From: Dictyophora rubrovolvata
Lineage: Eukaryota > Basidiomycota > Agaricomycetes > Phallales > Phallaceae
Reading direction: 5' to 3'
DNA length: 64,000 nt
NCBI GenBank assembly: GCA_029959195.1
Contig: CP114127.1
Location: forward strand, 186,001 to 250,000
Below the pieces are notes generated by a model, which saw only the letters and a list, made by a program, of their open reading frames with translations, did no database searches and was not told the DNA's origin. The translations under genes were made by a program, and so were the position numbers. Positions 21,071 to 33,133 of the stretch are shown in pieces (position 1 is the first letter of the stretch; each line of letters opens with the position of its first letter).

Positions 21071-23004
21071 TCACGATCGTTCATCATTCCAAACCGAATC
21101 ACCGGCATACACTTTATTTAACAACTCTTTGAACTTTTCCTCCGTTTTTGAGCGCAGAACCCTCCCTTTAAGCTGATGAAATATACTCAGCACTCAAAAT
21201 ACGTAAACAATCTCGCTCACCGATGAAAGAGGCAATGATCCTGTAGGTAAGACAATAATATACTCTGGTTTGATCACTTCATGGGGGTATAGCTTCGAAG
21301 ATAAAAAGAATGGTTCTAAACGGGACGCAAGAAGGCTGCGAAGGGAGGTCTTGCCATGACCATTGGTGATGACTTTGTCTCGTGGTTCGTTTATAGGTTC
21401 TACGAGGAGAGCGGGTGAAGGTCGTCCTGACCCGACAACAACGAGTCTAGATATAAGATCATGGCAAAGGTATGCTATTTTGTCTTCAAGATACCTAGTA
21501 CAAGAACAAAAAGCAATTGGAAATTAGAATTTTGACTCATGGACTCTGTGTAACGATATACACACTTGGCATCACAATTACTAGCTTCCTCCATAATGAT
21601 GATATCATCCTTCCTTCCGCGAAAGATAAAGACCTCATCCCCCCCAACCCCACTGCTCTCAACACGCTCGAACAAGTCTTTAGTATAATACATTCCGTCT
21701 TTCGGATCTCGCAAAGTGGGGTGAGGACAATCGGGCGATGTCGGCAAAACGACAAGTTCTTGAATATTCGAATGAGTGTTCCCTGGAACGGGCACAAAAG
21801 CGTAGTCCAGCTTGCTGAAGAATCGTAAATGATGTGGCATTCCTGGCCGAGAAAGCATTACCAGCCCGACTTCTGTAGTTCCAAATCTTGCCTTTGCAAC
21901 GAAAAGTAAATCAAGTCGAGCCAGAGTGACGCAGAAAATGATACTTACGGCAATTGGGATACATAGTTCCTTCGCTAATTCAATTGAACGTTCATTAAGT
22001 GGACCACCTCCGTAAGTCAGACTCCGTAACGACCTCAGCTTCTGTAACAAATTTGATGAATCTCTCGCTTTGTTGATAATGTCGCTAATGAGAGTGGGAT
22101 AGAGCGCTATGTCAGTTACACCACATTCTTCGATGATCTTGGTCAGGTGATCAGGGTGTTTCCAAAATATCTTGTCTGTCATAACAATACAGTCCGCGTG
22201 AAGGAACACACGAAGGGAGTCTAAAAAAGAACTCGGTCAAAAGAAAATTATGATATTTATGTTTATGTCATTGAACGCACGAATGAATTGTGGAGCATAA
22301 CAAAATGAATCAGTACGTATGAATATCGGCGTTCTTCGTTCATTGCTCTGGCACTTTTGCGCAGTCGCGTCCATCCATCTCCGGGTATACTGAACAATCT
22401 TCGGGCGGCCAGATGATGAACCCGAAGACTGTTCAATCGATAAAACATCGTCTGCATCTCCGTCCAATGCTGGAAGAGTGTCGGGTACTATGGGAGTACC
22501 GTCAGGTAGTACCGGTGGTTCGTGTAAAGGTATGATCTCGAATTGTCCTGCAAGTTGCTCCCATCCTCTGGCGTCTTTCACGTCACAAAGTATAATCCTC
22601 ACACCCGATTGATGAAATAAATCTTGGATGAGACTGATGTCTTCGAGATAAGTGGACATCATATGGGGTACATACCCCGCACGTTGGAGGCTGAACAAAT
22701 GAACAACGTCTACATATGTTTTGCCAATCATCCTTCAAAACATGAGTCGCAATTCCGACTAAGTCAGACTGACTAGAAAAAACACGTACCACAACCCAAC
22801 AACCTCCCTATTAGTGACGAAATTGTATTTAGGTTTGAGTTTTGCCTGCCGATGTACCGCAAAACGAGTAATATCATCCCAAAAGGTTTTGTACGAAATG
22901 TCTTTCCATCCTGAGCCGTCCTCGCCGGGTACTTTAAAAACCGCATTGTTGGGATGGTTCAGAGCTGCCTGCTCAAGAGCGATGAGATGGTTAAGGTATC
23001 CCAT
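21071..23004 (-). CDS. Stand-alone adenylate-forming enzyme (NRPS-like A domain)
   Basis: A multi-exon gene starting MGYLNHLIALEQAALNHPNN at 23004. Core motifs in order: EVVGLW / YVDVVHLFSLQRAGYVPHM, the P-loop-like EQSSGSSSGRPKIV (A3), SLTYGGGPLNERSIELAKEL (A4 area), FGTTEVGLVM (A5), DGMYYTKDLFE (A7), FRGRKDDIIIMEEASNCDAK (A8), RLVVVGSGRPSPALLVEP, and LPLSS-LKGRVLRSKTEEK with the A10 lysine. Six or more short introns all have GT/AG borders. The last one (48 bp, ending CATCAG) restores the frame to the stop at 21071. The family normally continues into a carrier and a thioester-reductase domain; here the protein ends after the A domain. Likely role: activation of a carboxylic acid or amino acid as adenylate. 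Substrate unknown. A relic paralog lies at 12.6-13.2 kb. Confidence 0.8.
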
Positions 23005-24734
23005 CGTTAATTGACCTGAGGAAGTGCCAGGACTATTTCTATATAAGTGTTACGGAAATATTAAAGGGGCGCCTTCGTGCATAAGCATGTGTACTTACTA
23101 ACCACCCTGTTTTACTGGAGCGGCCGCGCCCCAATGCATGCCGATTGCAGGCCTGATGACAGACAAACGTGGTAGGTGGCGTACACAACTACATACCTAT
23201 TGCACCATCATAGTTTGATTCAGATGGTATTGAACCAATGTCCCAGCTGATATTCTTGGGCCGAAAAGAAAGAAGCTCTTATTCAAAATTGGATCGCAGG
23301 GACATTTATCTGCCGTAATCGATGAGTATTCGCTAATGAATAGGCCAAAGCTACCCTTCATCTAGAAACTCATTGTATAGAAGAAGTAACTGAAAGTCTT
23401 ACTCAAGAACGCCGAGCCTGCAAGGAGACTGTCACTGAGATGATGATCCACTTCTGTTCTTCTATAGAGGTATAACTCTGACTATTAATTTGAATTAATA
23501 GTGCTTCTAATTGGGAGCGAGGGCGAAAGGAACGAATAAAAGCGTTAACGTCGTGTTAGATGGTGAGGAAAGCCCTTATTATTACGCGTGGGGATCGAGG
23601 TAATGCGGAAGATGAACTTCGGGCGGTGCCGCGGTTCTGCCGAATGCCGGCTAAAACGGCATAAGCCTGCTCGACCGGTTTTGGTTATAACAAGTTCATA
23701 AGTGAGCTCTGGTTTTATTTTTACATTTATATTCGTGGGAGTGTGCGAGAATCAATAGACAAAAGCGTATATTACGTCAAAAAGGTGGTGGTTTTAACCT
23801 TTCACAAAAGAATGGTATGTAGTCATGTGCCAAATGATATTATTACTCACACGCCTTGAAAGTTGTATTGTTCTCAGAGTCTTGATGTTGTGGGAGAAGT
23901 AATTGTAAGTGCGCTTTCACAATCGCGACATGTAGCTGGTGCACGGATTAAAGAGAAGTAATTGCATAAGAGCGGGTGTGGCAGTACCTGACATACACAA
24001 GACTTGGAGCAAGGTTCGAGACGGAAGACCAGGTAAATGTTAATAAAGAAGATATAGTTTAGTTTGCCCCAGCTCGATAAGGATAAAATGATAGGATGCA
24101 CCAGGGCAGAGAACTGTCAGAGTTGTTACCGGCTGTTCCACAGTCCTCGGTCTCACGTAGTTTATTTTGAATGAAAGTGTGTTACCGCCCTCGCTTCGTA
24201 CCTCCAGAGGTTTGAAATCATATTAAGGACATAGTCAGGCACAAAACTCGCACGCATGGACTTATGTACATCTCGGTACAAACGTGTTCGGCTAATGCCT
24301 TAGCATGGTGGCCCCAGTGTGAAGGAGAATTCTTTGTTAATGTCCCGTGGAGTCTGTTGTCTTTTGAAGGGGATAGGAGTTACACCCATGTAAAAGCGAT
24401 CCTTGACGAAGGTATTGCGTTTGTTGTCAGGATTTCGTCGGATCCCACCTCTGAATTCCCCTAGAAAACACAAATAGACAATACTCACGACGACCATTCT
24501 AAGTCATGGATGACATAGTATCAAGACGCGACCTTGGCACCCGACGACCCACGAACCCCAGATTTTTTTTTACCGTCCATTAAGTACTACAGTATGTCAT
24601 AAGCATCAGTCGACACACATAATGGTAGGGAATTGGATCACCATCCGTTGCGCGAAATTAGGAGGGTGTGGGTTGAATCTGATTGTTCACCCCCTTATAT
24701 GTGCGTTATTAGTCAATGAACATGCGAAGTTTAC
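23005..24734. other. Long stretch without a supported gene
   Basis: 5' flank of the adenylation gene, then AT-rich sequence with short frames only. No element ends recognised. Confidence 0.4.
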
Positions 24735-25100
24735 AATTAACTTTTCATACCACATATTACCATCCAAGATTCTTTGCAGTTCGGCTGCTTTCCATGCCTC
24801 ACTCCGGAACATCAGACTGAATCGCATCATCACAATAACCAGGTATTTTTATTGGTGGTAGAATTTAGAAATTCCGGGGCTTGTGCTACAGGATCTTCCG
24901 CGATTTTAATGTAAAAAAGCTCAGAGTTGGGTGCGCACCCAAGTGTTTTCTTCGTTGTTGAAATCAATTAGTGTCCAATTTGATTTCTCCAGCATTCGAT
25001 GGTTATGAGGACCCGGGTTAATAATATGATGAGCACTGGATCGCATTTTTCATGCATACCACACCATTCATGTGCATGAACCTTCGTAATCCAGTCGCCT
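24735..25100 (-). pseudogene. FunK1 kinase relic, small piece
   Basis: The minus-strand translation in changing frames resembles the FunK1 C-lobe of the 4.5-6.1 kb copy: WTLIDFNNEENTW (for RLIDLDHAKGTEKK), AEDPVAQAPEF (for TEDAVARGLTF) and LQRILDGNMWYEK near 24.75 kb, whose DNA closely resembles the end of the corresponding FunK1 exon (CATACCACATNTTNCCATCC). Frame changes and stops are many and both ends are missing. It is an old, isolated fragment. Confidence 0.5.
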
Positions 25101-26636
25101 CCCGGATCTGAACCGCGTCTGTGTAAAGAATGTGAGACTAAACTGCTCGATAACTGCATCTGAAATAATTAGGGGAGTTCCCTAGAGCAAGTCACTATCC
25201 ATCTCACAGCGTTAACAGGAGCGGCCGATCATCGGAATCCTCAATAAGACGTCAGTGAATGAAAAACACGAGAACAAACCACACAACGTCATCCTACTCA
25301 AAAACCCGCTTAAGACATTGAAACGCTTGATAGGCACTACCGGCCTCCACTCCAGTCTCCAGGATGGCTGTAAGCTTCCGACAAAGCTTCAAGCTGGGCT
25401 ACGGCATCCTCACACACCGTATGAGCACACAACCCCAAACATACAGGCTGCGTCGCTTCCTAGTAAAACGGCTTGTGACGGACTTCAGACCTGTGCTTTT
25501 CGTGTGATCAAAGTTGAAGTAGTTTTGCGCAAAGCGGGAGGTGTGAGCTGTGATGCAACGCGCGACGTTCAATGCGCAAGTACTAGCGGAGCTCCAATTA
25601 AGCTTGTGCATAATGCATAACTTCTCATCTCTTTTCTTTTCATTCTTTATCTTTTTCCCACCTCTAATTGATATCGGAATGACTCAGCGTAGTTATTTTT
25701 CTAATACAAACCAGCATAGACTCAAAACAGCTAATGTTGTTCCTGATGTACTCACCGGTCCGTAGGGCACATCTCCGTTGTCTCAGAGTCCGCGTATCAA
25801 GGCTAAAAAGTTTTTTCTATATCTTTATGATTAAGATGACTTTGACTATTAGACCTCAACATTGAGCTTTCTCTTCATATTCGTGTGTATCGCCCGTGGG
25901 ATGTGCAGAACTGGAGGCGCCTGGTGTCGCCGGAGCCATAGGCAGGTGCCGGCACGGCACCAGCGTCCTGTAGAGCTCGCGGGCGCCCAAGTTCCTCACG
26001 TCCTTTACCACCAGTCCATTTCCGTCGTTCGAATATCGTTCCCACCATCCCGCCCAAATCCGCCGAGCAAGGAGCCCGCCCACCCGACGGTCTTATTCGT
26101 TCCGGCCCCCAACCTACCACGGCGGTGAACTGTCGATTCATCCGATTCGGCACGCCGGCATAAGATCTATCAAAAAAATGTACCGATTGGGCCTGTAAAC
26201 CCCGGTGACCTCAGGCGTTCTCCGGTCATTGTAGATAGACAAAATTAAAATAGATTTTGATCCAACGGCACTGAATCCGTCGTTCCCCGGACATTATAGA
26301 TAGAGAAAACTTGTATTAAATGTGGATTTCCCGGGAAGAATGAAAGTAAAGATGGCTAGGGAGCGTATTTTCAAAGGAAAACAAGCAAAAGAATGACGGA
26401 TAATCTAGTAACAGAGGAAAAAGAAAAAAGCATTGTCACTATAGACTAAAAAGAAGGAAAAGTAGCGAAATTAACTGTAGAACAATGAGGAAGAACTCGA
26501 GTTTTTGAATAGAATAGAAAAGAATGATAATACACTGATGTGTAAATGATCAGTGATTTTTTTAATGAAAATTGTATTACGCATGAACACGATGCGTGAG
26601 GGTGTCAGCAAGGCTGTTTTTTCAAGTCAACCACAT
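25101..26636. other. Long stretch without a supported gene; GC-rich island
   Basis: About 25900-26150 is markedly richer in G and C than its surroundings and open in several frames, without a recognisable domain. Two imperfect 30-bp direct copies (CCGG, CATT, AGATAGA pattern) lie at about 26220 and 26285. The left end of the Mutator-like element that follows should lie in or near this stretch, but I could not locate it. Confidence 0.35.
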
Positions 26637-27881
26637 TCAATCTTGTTCTATAAATGCACATTCCCTCTCATGGTCAAGAAGATCCAACATATCCATTCCT
26701 ATCTCGCAGTAACGACAGAATTGGAAGATATCGGGTTTAGAGCTCGAGGGGCCAGCAGAGGAGGGACTGGCAGTAGGGAAAGAGAGTCCAGGGAAGGCTT
26801 CTGTTGGTGAGCTTTCCTGTTTTACTTTTACCTTGTCTATCGCATCTGGTTTGGAGTTGACTAAACCAAATTCCCTTCGCAGTTGCCGTTCAGAGATGGG
26901 GCTTGAGTTTCTGTTGAACTGAAGAGAAGTACCTTGGAGTCTAGTGAGGACGTCCATTGCTGGTGAGCTTTCTCGCTTTACCGTTACATTTGGCATAGAA
27001 TCATCCAATTCCCTTCGCAGCTCCCACTCAGAGATAGGAGTTGAGCTTCGGTTGAACTGGTAACCAGTACTGCGCTGACCGCGATAAGTCATGTATGCTA
27101 CATATATCAACAAGAAATGTCATAAAAAATTCGAAATTGATATCGCAAAACTTATGGGGAGCAGAAACCCTGCGATGAGAGCGACGGTGGTTGTGTTCAG
27201 GCATTGTGATCCTCCGAGAAGACAGGGTTACCGGAAAAATCTCTAAAATCAGAAATACAGGTTAACCATGTCATTGAAAACAATATGGAAGCCAATATCG
27301 CCTTACCTCCATCAGGATCTCCACGATTATAAACGGCGGTGGAATCAGCCGTGACAAAAACAGTTTCCAAGCACACTGCAAATAATAGTATAAAAGTGTT
27401 AAACTCGTTGAAAACATGTAATACTCACCATATAGCTGGCATTCGTCACAACGCATGAAATGTTCATAAATACCTCTTTGAACATCGACAAATTTGGGGC
27501 GACTTTCTTTCAGACCACAGAAACACTCAAAGCGAAGTCTTTTGCTATCAAAGTATCGCTTGAATCCGCTAGGCAGAATTCGCACGCTTTGGTGTTCAGG
27601 ACTGCAAAGTAGGTTAGTCTCATATCGAATTTAATAATCTAAACGGTAACTTACTATGGGAATTCAGTGACTTCGCCACGAATACGGTCAAAGAAAGCGA
27701 GATTAGGGGAAGCACGTTGCAAATCCCATGAAGACTGGAAGAGTGAACGAGTGAACTCCTCACGTTCGCTAGTGGCAGGAACATCATTCGATGGCATATG
27801 AGTTCCTCCCCATCGAGCGACACGCCCACTGAGTTGCTGCGTTGAAGAGGAAAGAGAGCGACGAGAGCTAAAGCCTGGCAT
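26637..27881 (-). CDS. Transposon companion protein with zinc-binding modules
   Basis: Starts MPGFSSRRSLSSSTQQLSGR at 27881. Exon 1 ends FDRIRGEVTEFP; the intron splits a codon (CCA TA|) exactly as in the 45788 gene. Exon 2 gives VRILPSGFKRYFDSKRLRF, ECFCGLKESRPKFV and MRCDEC, a CxCG...CxxC module likely to bind zinc. Exon 3 reads VCLETVFVTADSTAVYNRGD. The last exon has two similar units (QFNRSSTPISEWELRREL ... VKRESSP and QFNRNSSPISERQLRREF ... VKQESSP) and a C2HC finger (FCRYCEIGMDMLDLLDHERE, then C). The gene is transcribed away from the transposase. A DNA-binding or regulatory helper role is inference from context. Linking exons between 27.1 and 27.3 kb are uncertain. Confidence 0.65.
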
Positions 27882-28531
27882 GATGGCCAGAGCCGTACGT
27901 TGCTGTCTGGCACTTATGTATCATTCTTCATGCATATTGCGGCCTGGTTTCTGATTTTGGTTTGGGGCGAATCTTCCGCTGAAGTTCATTCTGTTGAATA
28001 AACTTTCGATCCTGAAGGGTTTGTACCATACTGTCGGTGAGGACTGCGGTTCAGAGTACTTAGCGAGCAACGCACAGGCTCCGTTGAAAAAAAATTCAAT
28101 TGTAAGCAATGGTTTGGGGCAACCTGTCTATATTTGTAATATGTTGACCCTGATTATTCTATAGATCAAGATTATACAAACATTTTGGGGATAAATTGAC
28201 CCGCTGCGCCAAACATGCACATATATGCAGTAGGCCATTAGGCCCGTAAGATCAAGTCCAAGCGACAAACGGCCTCTGAAATATCATGTTAGATGATGAA
28301 ATAAGATTTTAAACTAGTTTAAAATTGTACGACTCTTTGCAATCGAGATTATACAAACTTTTTGGGGAGGATCGTCCCTTTCTTAATCGCGAAATACACT
28401 GTATATATGTCGCGGGCGTCGGGTGCGCGCATTATGATCGAGTTTACTTGATGCTTTCAGATACATACGAGTTTTCCCTGAAGGAATTTGATTTTTTTAA
28501 GTGTCCTGAAAACACCTACCAGCATCGTACA
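27882..28531. promoter_or_regulatory. Divergent promoter region of MULE element 1
   Basis: A shared 650-bp upstream region between the two start codons. A 22-bp direct repeat (GATTATACAAAC followed by TTTTGGGGA) occurs at about 28170 and 28347. No TATA box can be assigned with confidence. Confidence 0.45.
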
Positions 28532-31500
28532 ATGCCCATGTATAATGCAAAGCAATTAGAAGCTATTCAGCTGGCGCAAGAAATCCTTCAACAAGCAGGT
28601 CTCCAGTCTACGGATATTCTGGGCAATGACCATCCATTTGAACACAATGGGTTTCCGTTTCGTTTTTTGATGAATTATACACCACCAAAAGCGAGGCTAT
28701 TCACTGCTGAGGAAACTGCAAGTCAGAAAAATCGCCTTACCAGAAAATCTTATATTCACGGCATAGTTGATCATCCCCTTGGCACAATTATTGAATTCCC
28801 TGAAACTGGCGACAAACCGAACATGGCTATCGGACACAGATTTAGAATTGATCCTCAATATTTCATAAACCCGAGAAGTAATATCCAGTATTCCTTCAGT
28901 GACTTGCAATCCATACACCACAATGTATGGTGTTCTCTTCTACTTGATGAAGTTACTGGAGAGCCGATGAAATGCGAACAAACGAAATTAACCTGTAAGT
29001 CAAGATCATCTTTCATCAAGCAACCACATTTATTCTCCTAGGTCGTTCAATTAAATACTGCTCCTTCAATCCTGTTGGTACGCAGTCAACTCCCCCAATT
29101 ATCCCTCTGGACCCGGATGGTGAACTATTTATGAAAACATTGGGTTTTTTTTGCGCACTCAGGGAAACCGGTTGTGCATTCATGAAAACAACTCAATTGG
29201 ATAATGACGAAAATGACAGTGAAAACGATGATATTTCTCCCCCTGAGAATGCCTCATTCGACTTAGTCGCCATTCTCAAGGACGTACGCTCCTGCTGTCA
29301 AGATAATAAGAAACCAACATGCAATGGCAAGCTGTTATTGCAAAAGGATAAATTTAATCATCATTACATTCGGTAAGGCTTTTTATATTTAATGCAATTC
29401 ACGTCTCACGTTCTTGTCTATATATATGGCAGATGCGAGCATTTCGCGAAAGGTCGCCGTAATCACTTACAACTTCGTAACCTCAACGAATACAATATTG
29501 ATTATCTCAAGGCTTTATTTCAAAACAACTTGGCCAAAATTACGTTGTATGAAGTTGCTGCTGTGAATCACGGTTATGGTCCTTTATATCCTTGCAGCGT
29601 TACAGCAGCTGCCCGAGAACAGAAACAGCTTTGTCATATGTGCCTCTATGCCTCTATCTTTCCATATTACATGTGATCACATCGTTTTTAGCAATGTGGC
29701 ATCGCAATAATGGGATATTAAAGCGAGGCAAAATAGAATTAAATGACACAACTAAATGCAAGTGCCGAATGGAGATTTATGAGCCGAACGACCTCTCTCG
29801 GTGCCCGTACATTTTAATAGTTTTCCGTAATCCTCACACTCACGCATGTCCACCCCGAAGCAAGACTCCAAAAAGTATCGAGCTAATTTTCAATTCTTTG
29901 CTTCAACACCTAGGATGGCGACTTGCTGATGCGACCCCACGCCGTATCCTTCTAGACAGTACGTTTATACATGGTTTGAGGAAGATTCTAAGCTGGGACG
30001 AATTTCGAGACCCAGGATTAGGAGACCTTCACCCTTCCCTGATAAATCAAGATCACACCACTCGTCTCATTAACGATTTGCGTTATAAAGAGTATCCAAA
30101 AGACACAGGTTTGGAAGGTATGTGATTGCAGCTCGTGTTTCTATTTTAATATATATGCTCGTCATTACAGGCGCAAGGCACCTTCTGAAAGATCATAAGG
30201 ATTTACCACCCGAACAACAATATTTGTGTTGCATTGAAACATGCGAAAACCCAAAGGACAGCAAATTTTATGTTGTTATTTGCATGTTCTGAGCTATGAG
30301 TCATCTGCTCGTGAAGACGAGATGACCATCCATCGACACCGCATTTAAATGACTAGACAAATGGCAAGAATTCGAGATAGAAGCATGGTTTCCAGAGTTT
30401 TCACGCTGTAAGCACAATTATCTGTCATGTTCTTAATACTATGCTAACGGTAAATTGACAGCTGTGGTAGTTGCACGAGCCTTCACCACTTCGCAGAGCG
30501 CGGAGGCCCACCAATTTTTATTTAGACATATTTTCAAGATTGTGCAAGAGGATACAGGTCAAAGCATTCGATTTCGTCACATTCACGGGAGTGGCATTGA
30601 TACCATCACAGCTGATGGTCATGAAGGTCAAGCGTTGGGTATGTTATTTCAACTGTTCGATGGTATACCCCCAATTAAATCCCTAAAAGGGCTTGGTCTA
30701 TATTGTCAAGAAATCTGTGAAAAATTGACCGATCTGCAGTCTGTGGAATGGGGCAAGTTGATGAACCAGGTCATGCCAAGGGAGCATCTCATGTGCTTCT
30801 ACAAATATTGCTTCATCCATTATATTAGGAATGTAGCAAAGTTACGAGCACATGTCAAGCCAAATGTGATTTCTGCCATGATGAGCCTCGCAAGCTCAGA
30901 TCCCTTGCCAGACTACGATCAAGTTATTGCGACTATTTGTAATGGCGGAGAAAAAGCTCTAAGTACACTGAGGTGTCTTTTTTGGAATTGAAAGGACTTA
31001 TGACGTTTCACAGACTGGTATCAAAATAAAGAAAAGGGAGACAGCGTTCCTTTGGCCGTGATTTATAGACCTTTAAGCAAAATCCCCTTGGAAATTTGGA
31101 AGGCAGCACCGTCTACGTCCAACGGAAACGAGCAAGCCCATCGTAACATCAATCGTGATGGTACAAAACTCACCATGCTTGCTGGGATCATGTGTGGATT
31201 GCAGTTTGATTCTAGAGCAATGGCGAATATTGATTTTTGGATAGCGGAGAGTATCCAACCTCAAGATAAACTAGCCACACATTTTCATCGGTCTGCCAGA
31301 GGTGTTCGAGTTAAAAGTCATTTCTTTTCATTTCATTTCTGCATCTGTGTGAGCTGAATCTTGTTTAGCATCTTTTCAACAGCGAAATGTCCTTGCAAAG
31401 GACGTGGAGATACTATCACTCTACAAGAAGGCTCAAAAACTTGAAAAGAGCATTCCAACAGATGCCACAGCTGTGGTACGAGCTTTAGAGGCTTTGGAGT

Positions 31501-32295
31501 CTGCTGAAGAGCCCAAATGAGTTCTAAAACGGCGCTGAAAACAGGATGAGCAGGAAGGGGATTCAAAGGCTTCCGAAGAGCTTAAATGAGCACAGGAACA
31601 GCTTCGCAAACATGACGAGCAGTTGACGATAACACAGTCGCAGCTGGATTCACTTCTTCCTCAAGGCTCGGGATCGTATACCTTAACAAAACTGGCAAAA
31701 CCTGAAGAAATATATGATCGCAGGCTTTTAGATGCTAAACCCAAAGAGAAGCCGGTATTTATACACACTCACCACTGTCTTTTGGTATGGATTGACGATG
31801 AAAATACAGGTCCAAAATATCAGAGACACACAAGCTGTCTTTAATTCATCCATTGAACCGCAACACCCAACGCTACCGACCAATAACGGACATCTGTATG
31901 CGCACGCTACACCTGTACATGCATACAACGGCAACCTCCAATATCACGGCATTCCACCTCGTCACGTATACGATAATAATTTCCAACCTCAAAATGGATA
32001 CCACACCAGTTTTCTCCCTCAGAACAACTACATTACCCAGCCTAGTACATTCTACATTAATCCCCAACCCCAAAACACATTCTACCACAACTCTCAGCCT
32101 CAATTCCAATATAGTGTTTCCCATCCCCAAAATATGACATATCACCAGGTCTCAATCCCCGTGCATCTTTCCACGAATTCAAGCCTGTCAGGATACATGG
32201 GACCTGCTCGCACAGCCTGCCTCCTCCAAGACATTTTAATTACCATAACCCTGGATACTACTCTCAACCGGTGTCGCGCACCAAAATCTTCCTAA
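28532..32295 (+). pseudogene. Mutator-like DDE transposase, degraded
   Basis: Starts MPMYNAKQLEAIQLAQEILQ. Exon 1 ends at a GTAAGT donor joining to RSIKYCSFNP and MKTLGFFCALRETGC. Then ELNDTTKCKCRMEIYEPNDL, YILIVFRNPHTHACP and LGWRLADATPRRILLD follow. Catalytic triad by family pattern: D in SIDTAFK (near 30335), D in ITADGHEGQALG (near 30610), E in TSNGNEQAHRNIN (near 31130). A C..H motif (CFYKYCFIHYIRN) lies between D2 and E, as in the MULE fold. At least three in-frame stops surround the first D, and further breaks occur near 31.5 kb. The tail is Q/N/P-rich. Homologous throughout to the 45.3-41.6 kb transposase. Confidence 0.75.
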
Positions 32296-32395
32296 TAAGG
32301 AAACATTCCGAATTTTGGTTCAAAGCGGAGTTTCAAACTACCAAAAACTTAACCGATACACCACAGCCTCTTGAAATCAAAACCCTTACAAAAAA

Positions 32396-33028
32396 ATGGC
32401 CGCATTTTCATTTCACTATACATCATCAATTTCTTTGCCCATTCCAGCATCTCCCACCGAGTCATTACCCCCCTCCGACGATGAATCTATATCACCTTTT
32501 CGTTTTTCGCCTTCCAGTCCAAGGACATACGATTTGGATCTGCATACGACTCTTTATATCTATAGTTCCCAATATGCGAGTCTCGACATTGACGAAGAAA
32601 CGTACCTCCCGAAGTTCCCTCCACCTCTTATTATTCGTCAATGCAGAAGTTCGGATTTGGTTCACCCCGGTCTCATGTTTGGAGAAAAGGTTTATATCGA
32701 GGAACGATTAGACTGGTTTACAATTATTAACGTTTATTCTACACCCGAATCAGCCGTTAAAGACTCATATCGGATTTGGTTAGTGACACAAGAAGGGTTC
32801 GAATTTACATTCCTGGTTCTAGATGTGCCAAGTCGTTGGGTTGTCATGAAAAACATAAAAACACAAAAACATAGCCCATATAGACCAGCCAATCTTGTTC
32901 CTGTAGATCCTCAAATGTCTCGTTTTTCACCCCATTCGCCAGAACCAATATCTCTCCCCTCTTCTCCATCCAAACGATCCTTCCGAAAAATCCGACGCGT
33001 TTGCTCAAACCTTCTTGGACGAAATTAG
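32396..33028 (+). CDS. Small intronless protein of unknown family, copy 1
   Basis: A 210-residue frame, MAAFSFHYTSSISLPIPASP to CSNLLGRN. The N-terminus is Ser/Pro-rich and acidic (PPSDDESISPFRFSPSSP). The middle is a probable beta-rich domain (YLPKFPPPLIIRQCRS, YRIWLVTQEGFEFTFLVLD), and the C-terminus is basic and Ser-rich (SPSKRSFRKIRRVCSN). It shares a domain with the next gene, 105 bp downstream. It begins 100 bp after the transposase end of MULE element 1 and could be cargo or simply the neighbour. No function recognised. The intact frame and paralog support a real gene. Confidence 0.6.
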   Translation: MAAFSFHYTSSISLPIPASPTESLPPSDDESISPFRFSPSSPRTYDLDLHTTLYIYSSQYASLDIDEETYLPKFPPPLIIRQCRSSDLVHPGLMFGEKVYIEERLDWFTIINVYSTPESAVKDSYRIWLVTQEGFEFTFLVLDVPSRWVVMKNIKTQKHSPYRPANLVPVDPQMSRFSPHSPEPISLPSSPSKRSFRKIRRVCSNLLGRN

Positions 33029-33133
33029 GACAAAAGGCTTGATTAGGATAAGCGATTAGATTTGTATTTCATCTCCTTCTTTCTTTCTGGACATTTCATT
33101 AGCGCTTAAAAATTTTGGTTAACTCATATCATC

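Larger units (their letters stand above)
26637..32295. mobile_element. Mutator-like element 1 (coding core, ends not found)
   Basis: A divergent gene pair: zinc-binding companion (minus) and MULE-type transposase (plus), separated by about 650 bp. It has the same plan and shared splice positions as element 2 at 41410-47095, though the proteins are well diverged. Terminal inverted repeats were not identified, so the coordinates give only the coding span. The transposase has several in-frame stops, so the copy is dead. Confidence 0.7.
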
